A stretch of 6,465 nucleotides of DNA. Origin: Dysgonamonadaceae bacterium. Lineage in GTDB: Bacteria; Bacteroidota; Bacteroidia; Bacteroidales; Azobacteroidaceae. The notes below the pieces were generated by a model that did not search any database, was not told the DNA's origin, and saw only the letters and a list, made by a program, of their open reading frames with translations. Shown here piece after piece: positions 1 through 6,130 of this stretch. Position 1 is the stretch's first letter. Each line of letters starts with the position of its first letter. The DNA is taken from assembly GCA_031255425.1 (NCBI GenBank), contig JAIRSN010000083.1:1-6465 (forward strand), read 5' to 3'. The translations under genes were made by a program, and so were the position numbers.

Positions 1-269
1 CCACTTTCTCGCTGGCAGCCTTGCTGGTGTTGTACAGCGGGAACTCGGAGGTGCCGTTCACGCCGAACGATACGCCTGAAGGGGTCGCTTTTATCCGGCA
101 ATCGTACGACAGGGAGAACATCGGCGGCTGGGTCAAGGCGATCCTCTCCCACAAATCCCTTTGGACGGAAGACTTGGACGCGGTTCCGGGCTTGGCGGAA
201 CGGGTCGCAAAGGATGCTGCGCTGATCTTGCAGCGGGGCATGCGGGGGGCTTTGGAACAAATTTTGTGA
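1..269 (+). CDS. uxaB: Tagaturonate reductase (altronate oxidoreductase), C-terminal fragment
   Basis: The gene enters from the left edge; codons are in frame from base 3 and end at TGA 267-269, leaving about 88 C-terminal residues of a protein normally close to 480 residues long. UxaB reduces D-tagaturonate to D-altronate with NADH in the cytoplasm, in the galacturonate branch of hexuronate catabolism. The visible part matches the C-terminal helical domain of the long-chain mannitol dehydrogenase family as found in UxaB: an FSLAALLVLY segment, then VPFTPNDTPEGVAF, then ILSHKSLWTEDLDAVPGL, and a final GMRGALEQIL. The NAD-binding domain and catalytic residues lie outside the window, so activity cannot be judged. 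Two terminator-like hairpins follow closely, so this is probably the last gene of its unit. Other polyol or hexuronate dehydrogenases such as UxuB are possible, but the LSHKSLWxEDL and GMR stretches fit UxaB best from memory of the family. Confidence 0.8.
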   Translation, partial: TFSLAALLVLYSGNSEVPFTPNDTPEGVAFIRQSYDRENIGGWVKAILSHKSLWTEDLDAVPGLAERVAKDAALILQRGMRGALEQIL

Positions 270-293
270 ATAAAGGGGTAAATGAAAAGACGG

Positions 294-334
294 GCGGCGG
301 GTGCTGGAAGAGGCATCCGCCGCTTGTTTGTTTG
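294..334 (+). terminator. Rho-independent terminator after uxaB
   Basis: The arms GCGGCGGGTGC (294-304) and GCATCCGCCGC (313-323) form an 11-bp GC-rich stem with one G-T wobble and an 8-base loop. A T-rich tail, TTGTTTGTTTG, follows directly. It lies 25 bases after the uxaB stop codon, in the right place to end that transcript. Confidence 0.7.
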
Positions 335-356
335 CGCGCCCCTGCGCAGCACTCTT

Positions 357-396
357 TCAGGCGCAGCCTTCAGCTCGCCTGATTGTTCTTTTTTGG
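357..396 (+). terminator. Second terminator-like hairpin downstream of uxaB
   Basis: TCAGGCG (357-363) pairs with CGCCTGA (376-382). An inner AGC/GCT stem (365-367 with 373-375) sits beyond a single bulged C, and the loop is CTTCA. The tail 383-394 is T-rich and contains TTCTTTTTT. It would back up the hairpin at 294-334. It lacks a T-tail in the other direction, so it is unlikely to serve the converging lptB transcript. Confidence 0.55.
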
Positions 397-413
397 CGGC
401 GTAGCCGCTTTTA
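396..413 (+). terminator. Small third hairpin with T tail, possible terminator
   Basis: GCGGC (396-400) and GCCGC (404-408) pair around the loop GTA and are followed by TTTTATATATT. The stem is only 5 bp, so this is weak on its own. It directly abuts the second hairpin. Confidence 0.3.
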
Positions 414-451
414 TATATTAATGAGGCAACGAGGTGGGATATAGGGTATAA

Positions 452-459
452 TATCTTTG
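452..459 (+). promoter_or_regulatory. Isolated bacteroidal -7 box (TATCTTTG) between converging genes
   Basis: TATCTTTG matches the Bacteroidales -7 consensus TAnnTTTG exactly and is preceded by TATAA. No TTTG lies about 19-22 bases upstream at the -33 position; the nearest is at 392-395, too far away. Transcription from here would run into the 3' end of lptB as antisense RNA, since no plus-strand gene follows. The remainder of the gap between 269 and 498 shows no coding sequence. A chance match or a relic is quite possible. Confidence 0.3.
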
Positions 460-497
460 AGCTACAAAAATCCCCGATCCGCCCCCCTTCCCCTATC

Positions 498-1241
498 TCA
501 CAGCGTTTTCTTCCGCAGTTCAAAATCCCGTCCCAGGTATTTCTCGCGGACAATCGGATTCGCTGCCAACTCCTCCGCCACCCCCTGGAACAACACTTTT
601 CCTTCAAACAAAAGGTAAGCGCGGTCGGTGATGCTGAGCGTTTCGTGTACATTGTGGTCGGTGATCAGGATCCCGATGTTCTTGTGTTTTAACTCGCCCA
701 CGATCTGTTGAATGTCCTGGACGGCAATCGGGTCGATGCCGGCGAAAGGTTCGTCGAGCATGATGAATTTCGGATCGATGGCGAGGCAACGGGCGATTTC
801 CACTCGCCGGCGTTCGCCTCCGGAGAGCTGGTCGCCCAAGTTCTTCCGCACCTTCCCCAATCCGAATTCGGTGATCAGGCTCTCCAGCTTTTCTTTTTGA
901 TATTCGGACGGTTGGTTCGTCATCTCCAGCACGGAACGGATGTTGTCCTCCACCGACATTTTCCGGAAGATAGACGCTTCCTGCGCCAGGTAACCGATGC
1001 CGGTCTGCGCCCGTTTGTAGACCGGAAACTTGGTGACATCCATGTCGTCGAGAAAGATTTTGCCCTCGTTGGGCGTCACCAATCCCACAGCCATATAAAA
1101 GGTCGTCGTTTTCCCCGCCCCGTTGGGACCCAACAGGCCGACGATTTCCCCTTGCTTTACATCAATCGAAACGTGATTGACCACGGTACGGTTCCGGTAT
1201 CTTTTCACCAAATTTTCGGTTCGCAGAATCTTTTGTTCCAT
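498..1241 (-). CDS. lptB: LptB, ATPase of the LPS transport ABC exporter
   Basis: This 247-residue ABC ATPase should energise the LptB2FG complex, which extracts lipopolysaccharide from the inner membrane and passes it through LptC and LptA to the outer membrane. All the ABC motifs are present: Walker [10 protein letters not shown] (residues 38-46), Q-loop Q87 in [10 protein letters not shown], signature LSGGE (139-143), Walker B FIMLDE (159-164) and switch H196 in ITDHN. The [23 protein letters not shown] and DHNVHETL stretches are characteristic of LptB rather than of general YhbG-like ATPases. The frame is open 49 codons further upstream, to 1388, but that extension lies inside lemA and is not LptB-like. 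Starting at [11 protein letters not shown] places the ATG 10 bp after the lemA stop. It is the last gene of a glyS-lemA-lptB operon. The permease genes lptF and lptG are not in the window. No clear terminator follows the stop codon. Confidence 0.93.
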   Translation of the reverse strand: MEQKILRTENLVKRYRNRTVVNHVSIDVKQGEIVGLLGPNGAGKTTTFYMAVGLVTPNEGKIFLDDMDVTKFPVYKRAQTGIGYLAQEASIFRKMSVEDNIRSVLEMTNQPSEYQKEKLESLITEFGLGKVRKNLGDQLSGGERRRVEIARCLAIDPKFIMLDEPFAGIDPIAVQDIQQIVGELKHKNIGILITDHNVHETLSITDRAYLLFEGKVLFQGVAEELAANPIVREKYLGRDFELRKKTL

Positions 1242-1251
1242 AAAATAAAGG

Positions 1252-1842
1252 CTAAAACAGTACTTCCGGCGCTTTATCGGCTCCCTCTTGTGACTTGAAA
1301 TAAGGCTTTTGCGTGAAACCGGACATCCCGGCAACCAGGTTGTTCGGGAACCGCCGGACCAACCGGTTATACGATTGGGCGGCGTCATTGAAACGGGTCC
1401 TTTCGGTCGCGATCCGGTTTTCGGTGCCTTCCAACTGCGCCTGCAAATCCCGGAAGTTCTCGTTGGCTTTCAAATCCGGATACGCCTCTACGCTTACCAG
1501 CAGCCGGTTGATGGCAGAACCCAATTCACCCTGGACTTGTTGGAATTGAGCCATTGTTTGTTCGTTCAGGTTGGTCGGATCGAGGGTTACCTGCGTCGCT
1601 TTGGCACGCGCTTCGATAACGCTTTCCAGCGTACGTTGCTCGTGTCCGGCGTAGCCTTTCACGGTAGCGACCAAGTTGGGAACCAAATCCGTACGGCGCT
1701 GGTACTGATTTTCAACATTTCCCCACTGTGCTTTCAACTGTTCTTCCGCCGAAACCAAGCCATTAAAAACACCCTTGTACCAAAAGAAAAGAATAGCCGT
1801 TGCAACGAGAATGGCTGAGAGAACGATCATTGATTTTTTCAT
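1252..1842 (-). CDS. lemA: LemA family membrane protein
   Basis: This is a 196-residue protein of the usual LemA length. A single N-terminal hydrophobic segment (about residues 5-22, [18 protein letters not shown]) anchors it in the membrane, followed by a helical, soluble domain. LemA family landmarks are present: [20 protein letters not shown] (residues 47-66), [14 protein letters not shown] (117-130) and [19 protein letters not shown] (141-159). The function of the family is not established; it is widespread in bacteria and often sits next to TPM-domain (YgcG/Psb32-like) genes, which are absent here. The ATG at 1842 overlaps the glyS stop codon as ATGA, so the gene is probably translated by coupling to glyS, and lptB follows after 10 bp. 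This tight packing suggests the three are co-expressed, but it does not show that LemA works with LptB. Confidence 0.93.
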   Translation of the reverse strand: MKKSMIVLSAILVATAILFFWYKGVFNGLVSAEEQLKAQWGNVENQYQRRTDLVPNLVATVKGYAGHEQRTLESVIEARAKATQVTLDPTNLNEQTMAQFQQVQGELGSAINRLLVSVEAYPDLKANENFRDLQAQLEGTENRIATERTRFNDAAQSYNRLVRRFPNNLVAGMSGFTQKPYFKSQEGADKAPEVLF

Positions 1843-3389
1843 GATTTTGCTATTTGTTTTAATAATTGTTTCATGCTCACTTTTTCCGGAACGATTCGTT
1901 CCAGGCCGGCAACCGGCACGCGCTCCTGCTCCATTGTGTCGCGATAGCGAATCGTCACGCAGTTGTCCGTCATCGTATCGTGGTCGATGGTGATGCAGTA
2001 AGGCGTCCCGATGGCATCCTGGCGGCGGTACCGTTTCCCGATGGAATCTTTCTCATCGTACTGGCAGCGGAAATCGAACTTCAGCCGGTCGATAATCTCC
2101 CGCGCTTTTTCCGGCAACCCGTCTTTTTTCACCAGGGGCAAGACCGCCAATTTGACGGGAGCCAAAGCCGGCGGCAATCTCAACACGACGCGCGTGTCGC
2201 CGCCCTCCAGCTCTTCTTCGCCGTACGAACCCGCCAAAACGCTCAGAAACATACGGTCTACGCCGATGGACGTTTCTACAACGTAAGGAACGTACGACTT
2301 GTTCAGTTCCGGATCGAAATACTGGATTTTCTTCCCCGAATATTTCTCGTGGCTGCTCAGGTCGAAGTCGGTACGGGAATGGATCCCTTCAATTTCCTTG
2401 AACCCGAACGGCATCTCAAACTCAATATCGGTTGCGGCATTGGCATAATGCGCCAACTTGTCGTGGTCGTGGAAACGGTACTTCTTTTCGCCCAAGCCCA
2501 GTGCCTGGTGCCATTTCATGCGCGTTTGTTTCCACTGTTCGAACCATTTCAGTTCTTCCCCCGGACGGACAAAGAATTGCATTTCCATCTGTTCGAACTC
2601 CCGCATCCGGAACACAAACTGCCGGGCGACAATCTCGTTCCGGAACGCTTTGCCGATTTGAGCAATCCCGAAAGGAATCTTCATCCGTCCGCTTTTCTGG
2701 ACATTCAGGAAGTTTACGAAAATGCCTTGCGCGGTTTCGGGACGAAGGTAAATCCTGGTGGCGCCGTCGGCGACAGACCCCATCTCGGTAGAAAACATCA
2801 GGTTGAATTGACGCACCTCTGTCCAGTTCCGGCTGCCGGAAACCGGGCAAACGATTTCGTAATCCACAATGATTTGACGCAATTCTTCCAGATTATTCTC
2901 GTTCATTGCCTTTGCAAAACGCTCATGCAACTCCTTCTTCTTCGCTTCGTTTTCCAGTACACGCGGATTTGTTTCGAGGAATTTCTGCGTGTCGAACGCA
3001 TCGCCGAAACGTTTGGCAGCCTTCTCCACTTCCTTATTGATTTTGTCTTCGTATTTGGCTATCAGGTCTTCAATCAGCACATCGGCGCGGTACCTTTTTT
3101 TGGAGTCTTTGTTGTCGATAAGCGGGTCGTTGAACGCATCCACATGACCGGACGCCTTCCAGATAGTGGGGTGCATGAAAATAGCCGAATCGATGCCCGT
3201 CACATTTTCGTGCAACAAAGTCATACTGTCCCACCAGTATTTTTTGATGTTGTTTTTCAGTTCAACACCGTTCTGACCGTAATCGTAAACGGCGCCCAAC
3301 CCGTCGTACAGCTCCGACGAAGGGAATACAAATCCATACTCTTTGCTGTGGGAAATCAATTTCTTAAACATATCTTCTTGTTGTGCCAT
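1839..3389 (-). CDS. glyS: Glycine--tRNA ligase (single-chain, alpha2 type)
   Basis: This 516-residue class II aminoacyl-tRNA synthetase charges tRNA-Gly with glycine in the cytoplasm. It is the single-chain homodimeric type, not the bacterial alpha2beta2 GlyQ/GlyS pair. The N-terminus carries EYGFVFPSSELYDGLGAVYDYG (residues 17-38). The active site includes RPETAQGIF (216-224), motif 2 with FRNE (249-252) and REFEQMEMQFF (263-273), and motif 3 with ETSIGVDRMF (372-381). The anticodon-binding domain runs from about 410 to 506 and includes DEKDSIGKRYRRQDAIGTPY (445-464). The length is complete and no catalytic motif is missing. The MAQQEDMFKK start fits bacteroidal relatives and lies about 33 bases after the predicted start of transcription. 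It leads the operon with lemA and lptB, overlapping lemA by 4 bp. Confidence 0.97.
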   Translation of the reverse strand: MAQQEDMFKKLISHSKEYGFVFPSSELYDGLGAVYDYGQNGVELKNNIKKYWWDSMTLLHENVTGIDSAIFMHPTIWKASGHVDAFNDPLIDNKDSKKRYRADVLIEDLIAKYEDKINKEVEKAAKRFGDAFDTQKFLETNPRVLENEAKKKELHERFAKAMNENNLEELRQIIVDYEIVCPVSGSRNWTEVRQFNLMFSTEMGSVADGATRIYLRPETAQGIFVNFLNVQKSGRMKIPFGIAQIGKAFRNEIVARQFVFRMREFEQMEMQFFVRPGEELKWFEQWKQTRMKWHQALGLGEKKYRFHDHDKLAHYANAATDIEFEMPFGFKEIEGIHSRTDFDLSSHEKYSGKKIQYFDPELNKSYVPYVVETSIGVDRMFLSVLAGSYGEEELEGGDTRVVLRLPPALAPVKLAVLPLVKKDGLPEKAREIIDRLKFDFRCQYDEKDSIGKRYRRQDAIGTPYCITIDHDTMTDNCVTIRYRDTMEQERVPVAGLERIVPEKVSMKQLLKQIAKS

Positions 3390-3428
3390 ACTGTATTTGT
3401 TTTTAGTCCTTTTTCAAAATAATGGCTA

Positions 3429-3436
3429 CAAAGATA
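3429..3436 (-). promoter_or_regulatory. Promoter -7 box for the glyS-lemA-lptB operon
   Basis: Read on the minus strand this is TATCTTTG, an exact match to the Bacteroidales -7 consensus TAnnTTTG. Transcription would start near 3422, giving a leader of about 33 bases before the glyS ATG at 3389. No perfect TTTG is visible at -33 on this strand. It faces away from the matching box at 3459-3466. Confidence 0.6.
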
Positions 3437-3440
3437 TACA

Positions 3441-3466
3441 TTTGTTTTTTTTATAATGTATCTTTG
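3441..3466 (+). promoter_or_regulatory. Promoter for the thioredoxin-like protein and sugar kinase genes
   Basis: TATCTTTG at 3459-3466 is an exact bacteroidal -7 box and is followed by CAC. A TTTG lies at 3441-3444, but with only 14 bases between them, shorter than the usual 19 or so, so it may not be the true -33 box. Transcription would start near 3473, leaving a leader of about 12 bases before ATG 3485. No Shine-Dalgarno sequence is visible. Confidence 0.6.
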
Positions 3467-3484
3467 CACAAAAAATTATAAAGT

Positions 3485-4771
3485 ATGAGATATTTGTTTA
3501 TTTTATTCCTGATCGCAGGACATGTGAGCTTTGCTCAGACGCAAACGGTGGAACTCTATTTTCCCCACTTTGCCGGAAGCGAATACAGTTTTCATTTAAA
3601 TAAAGGTACCCGGAACGATACGGTGCAAACCGGCGTGATCGGACCCACCGGCCGCCTGGACTTTTCGCTCCCGGAAGCCGACAAAGACTACACCGGACTG
3701 GTGCATTTTTCACTGGGACAGCAAGGAACCCTGAATTTTATCCTGAACGGGGAACGCCTTTCCATCAGCAATAAGGAAGCCAAATTTACGGAGAACATTG
3801 TTTTCACCAACAGTCCGGAAAATGATTTTTTCCGGCAGCAACTGCGGAAGCAACAAGGCTTGTACCGGAAAATAGACGCCATTTACCGGTGCCAGGACGC
3901 TTATGCGGACGATCCCACGCTTTATACCGTTTTAGGAAAAGAATTTACCCGCCTGCAAGGGTTGTACGGCAGCGCTCAGGCGGAATTAGCGGCAAGCGAT
4001 TTTTATGCCGCCCATTACCTTCGGTTGATCGGATTCCTGAACGGGTTCGGGTCGAAGTTGTATCCGCCCGAATCGGCCGCCGAACGGGTGCAGGAAGGGA
4101 TGCGCTTTATCAACGACGACCTGGACATGGACGTCCTCTATTCCAGCGGCATCTGGAATCATGTGATTTCTTCCACTTTCGAGTTATTTTCCGATAAAAA
4201 AATGTTTGGGGAAGCCATGATCAACAACCTGAAACGCATCCGTTCGCAGGAAGTGTTTGAAGTGCTTGCAAACGACCTGATTACCATTTGCGAACAATAC
4301 GGGTGGATGGATGCCGAGAACCTGCTTATCCCTTACCTGCTGTCGTCCGGAAGGGTGACCAACCCGCAGGGGAAATTGTACTTCGCCTTCGAAATGGACC
4401 GGATCAAAGCCGGGTCGAAAGCCTTGCCCATCGAAGGACAGAGCAGCCTGTCGAACGTGCTTCTGATGTTTTACGAGTCCGGTTGCGGCAATTGCATCAT
4501 ACAGTTAGGCGAATTGAAAAAGAATTATACCAAGCTGCAAGAGAAGAACATCCGTGTCATAGCCATCTCCGCCGATACGGATCAAAACGTGTTTGAATAC
4601 CACTCCAAAGACTTCCCGTGGACGGACAAGCTCTGCGACCTGAAAGGATTCGACGGGCAAAACTTCCGCAATTACGGGGTGGTCGCCACTCCCACGATGT
4701 TTTTGATTGATGCGGAAGAAGTCATCGCCGGCCGCTATGCCCGGTTGACGGAAACCGGTTTAATCGACTGA
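3485..4771 (+). CDS. Exported TlpA/ResA-like thioredoxin-fold protein
   Basis: This 428-residue protein begins with a signal peptide (MRYLFILFLIAGHVSFA, probable cleavage after A17) that has no lipobox cysteine, so it should be soluble in the periplasm. Residues of about 20-110 resemble the beta-rich N-terminal region (DUF4369-like) of many bacteroidal TlpA proteins, and residues of about 115-310 are helical (DUF5106-like); both assignments are by appearance only. The C-terminal thioredoxin fold runs from about 315 to 428. Its active site is C334-G-N-C337 in FYESGCGNCIIQL, and the cis-proline is P403 in ATPTMFLID. Such proteins are thiol-disulfide oxidoreductases, often reductants in cytochrome c maturation or envelope protein repair; the substrate here is unknown. 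The CGNC motif differs from the more usual CxPC of TlpA and ResA. The C-terminus stops soon after the last strand. The stop codon shares one base with the downstream kinase start (TGATG), implying coupled translation. Confidence 0.85.
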   Translation: MRYLFILFLIAGHVSFAQTQTVELYFPHFAGSEYSFHLNKGTRNDTVQTGVIGPTGRLDFSLPEADKDYTGLVHFSLGQQGTLNFILNGERLSISNKEAKFTENIVFTNSPENDFFRQQLRKQQGLYRKIDAIYRCQDAYADDPTLYTVLGKEFTRLQGLYGSAQAELAASDFYAAHYLRLIGFLNGFGSKLYPPESAAERVQEGMRFINDDLDMDVLYSSGIWNHVISSTFELFSDKKMFGEAMINNLKRIRSQEVFEVLANDLITICEQYGWMDAENLLIPYLLSSGRVTNPQGKLYFAFEMDRIKAGSKALPIEGQSSLSNVLLMFYESGCGNCIIQLGELKKNYTKLQEKNIRVIAISADTDQNVFEYHSKDFPWTDKLCDLKGFDGQNFRNYGVVATPTMFLIDAEEVIAGRYARLTETGLID

Positions 4772-5667
4772 TGAGAAAGGTCATCGGGATAGGGGAAACG
4801 ATTCTGGACATCCTCTTCCGGAATCACCAGCCTTGCCGGGCGGTGCCGGGCGGGTCTACGTTCAACTGCCTGATTTCGCTGGGACGCAGCGGCATCCCCG
4901 CCCTGTTTATCAGCGAGTTGGGGAACGACCGGATCGGCGCACGGATCAAAGCGTTTATGGAGGAAAACAACCTTTCCACCGATTACGTCCACTTTTTCGA
5001 CCGGGGGCAATCGCCGGTTGCGATGGCATTCCTGGACGAAAACCGGGACGCGGAATATGCTTTTTACACGAACTTTCCGGAGAAACGGCTGGACGTTGCC
5101 TTTCCCGTTATCCGGGAAAACGACCTGCTGATCTTCGGCTCCTATTTTGCCGTCAACCCCGCCCTGCGCGGGAAAGTGCGCGAGTTATTGCATTACGCCC
5201 AAGAACAGAAGGCGATTATCTACTACGACGTCAACTTCCGGAGAGCGCACGCCGGCGAACGGCTGCAACTGATGGACGCCTTTTTCGAGAACTTCCGGTA
5301 CGCGACGATCGTCCGGTGTTCCGGCGAGGACATGGGCGTGTTGTTTCCGGGGCGCACCCTCGCGCAAATCCGCGAAGACAGCCTGTTTGGTTATTGCGAG
5401 AACCTGATTATCACGCAAGGGACGGGCGACATTCTACTTCAGACGTCCTCTTTCAGGAAAAACTACCCGGTCGAGGCGGTGACACCGGTCAGCACCATTG
5501 GCGCCGGCGACAATTTCAACGCGGGACTGGCTTACGGCTTACTGAAAAATGAAGTTTCTTTCCACGACCTGGCGACCTTGCCGGAAAACAAATGGGACAA
5601 ATTGATTGCCTCGGCAATGGACTTTGCAAAAAGGGCGTGTTTATCAATGGACAACTACATCGGATAG
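4771..5667 (+). CDS. PfkB-family carbohydrate kinase (fructokinase-like)
   Basis: This 298-residue cytoplasmic kinase transfers phosphate from ATP to a sugar hydroxyl. The first PfkB signature covers PGGSTFNCLISLGRSGIPAL (residues 26-45) with the substrate-binding GG at 27-28. The second is STIGAGDNFNAGLAYG (241-256), where GAGD (244-247) forms the anion hole and D247 is the expected catalytic base. VNFR (154-157) and the TQGTGD stretch (215-220) also fit. The N-terminus, VIGIGETILDILF, is intact and the length is normal, so the enzyme looks active. Sequence alone does not fix the sugar; fructose is the default guess for this subgroup, but other ketoses or nucleosides are possible. The ATG shares a base with the upstream TGA (TGATG), so it is expressed from the promoter near 3459. 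No terminator is evident after the stop; repeat-rich DNA follows. Confidence 0.9.
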   Translation: MRKVIGIGETILDILFRNHQPCRAVPGGSTFNCLISLGRSGIPALFISELGNDRIGARIKAFMEENNLSTDYVHFFDRGQSPVAMAFLDENRDAEYAFYTNFPEKRLDVAFPVIRENDLLIFGSYFAVNPALRGKVRELLHYAQEQKAIIYYDVNFRRAHAGERLQLMDAFFENFRYATIVRCSGEDMGVLFPGRTLAQIREDSLFGYCENLIITQGTGDILLQTSSFRKNYPVEAVTPVSTIGAGDNFNAGLAYGLLKNEVSFHDLATLPENKWDKLIASAMDFAKRACLSMDNYIG

Positions 5668-5695
5668 ATTAATAATTAAAGCGGGGCTGCCTCCT

Positions 5696-5792
5696 GGTCA
5701 CCCTTGCACTACGAAAAGTTCGTTTTCATCCCTTCCCGGTTACCCTTCCACTACAAAAAGTTCGTTTTTACTCTTTCAGTGTCACCCTTCCA
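5696..5792. repeat. 42-bp tandem repeat, two full copies and a partial third
   Basis: Copies start at 5696, 5738 and 5780 (the third matches only to about 5792). The first two agree at 33 of 42 positions, counted by eye. The shared core is ACTACRAAAAGTTCGTTTT, and inside it the A-run and T-run can pair around GTTCG (GAAAA/TTTTC in copy 1, AAAAA/TTTTT in copy 2). The repeat starts 29 bases after the kinase stop codon. No gene is supported here. It is not clearly related in sequence to the 41-bp array that follows. Confidence 0.75.
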
Positions 5793-5813
5793 TCCTGCTT
5801 TTCATGTTTTTAT

Positions 5814-6130
5814 CCTGTTTAAATGTTTAAATAAGAAAAAAACTACTTTAGCAAGCCGCTTAAACATTTAAACGAAAAAAAAACTATCTCTGCGACCTGT
5901 TTAAATGTTTAAACAGGAAAAAAACTACCTCTGCGACCCGTTTAAATGTTTAAACGGGAAAAAAACTACCTCTGCGACCCGTTTAAATGTTTAAACAGGG
6001 AAAAAACTACCTCTGCGACCCGTTTAAATGTTTAAACGGGGAAAAAACTACCTCTGCGACCCGTTTAAATGTTTAAACGGAAAAAAAACTATCTTCGCGA
6101 CCCGTTTAAATGTTTAAACATGGAAAAAAA
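5814..6130. repeat. Eight-copy 41-bp tandem array of palindromes and promoter-like boxes
   Basis: The 16-base core GTTTAAATGTTTAAAC (or a variant) begins at 5817, 5858, 5899, 5940, 5981, 6022, 6063 and 6104, always exactly 41 bp apart. The core is two TTTAAA-containing arms around TG. In several copies the pairing extends outward by CCC/GGG or CCT/AGG, giving 10-bp arms with a 2-base centre. The 25 bases between cores are also conserved: a run of A, then CTACCTCTGC or similar, then GACCC. Each therefore contains an octamer one mismatch from the -7 consensus TAnnTTTG (for example TACTTTAG at 5843, TATCTCTG at 5885, TATCTTCG at 6090). The central copies are nearly identical and the outer ones diverged, as expected for an array evolving by slippage or unequal exchange. 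A partial ninth copy (GGAAAAAAAC) overlaps the start of the open frame at 6120. Confidence 0.95.
6090..6097 (+). promoter_or_regulatory. Possible -7 box for the frame starting at 6120
   Basis: TATCTTCG differs at one base from TAnnTTTG and is the copy nearest the ATG at 6120. Transcription would start near 6104, so the last palindrome would form the 5' leader. A TTTA at 6064-6067, 22 bases upstream of the box, is the only candidate for a -33 element. Confidence 0.35.

Noticed and set aside
161..382. Frame of 73 codons across the uxaB end and the terminator hairpins
   Set aside because: It overlaps uxaB in another frame and runs through two strong hairpins; nothing in its sequence is recognisable.
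708..1298. Open frame of 196 codons opposite lptB
   Set aside because: It is antisense to the conserved ABC motifs of lptB and shows no family features of its own.
1242..1388. Upstream extension of lptB by 49 codons
   Set aside because: The extra residues are encoded within lemA in another frame, are unlike LptB N-termini, and the ATG at 1241 fits the family start and the 10-bp gap after lemA.
1866..3422. Long open frame of 518 codons antisense to glyS
   Set aside because: It lies opposite a strongly conserved synthetase gene with every class II motif, has no recognisable domain, and is best explained by codon use in glyS.
5606..5830. Small plus-strand frame with a repeated TTKSSF peptide
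   Set aside because: It begins inside the kinase gene, and its peptide repeat follows automatically from the 42-bp DNA repeat. No promoter or start signal supports it.
5896..6119. Palindromes of the array as a series of intrinsic terminators
   Set aside because: On the plus strand the stems are followed by A-runs, not T-runs. On the minus strand the T-run comes before the stem, so neither direction fits.
5814..6120. CRISPR array, because 16-base repeats are separated by a constant 25 bases
   Set aside because: The intervening 25-base segments are nearly identical to each other, so they are part of the repeat and not acquired spacers. No cas gene is present in the window.
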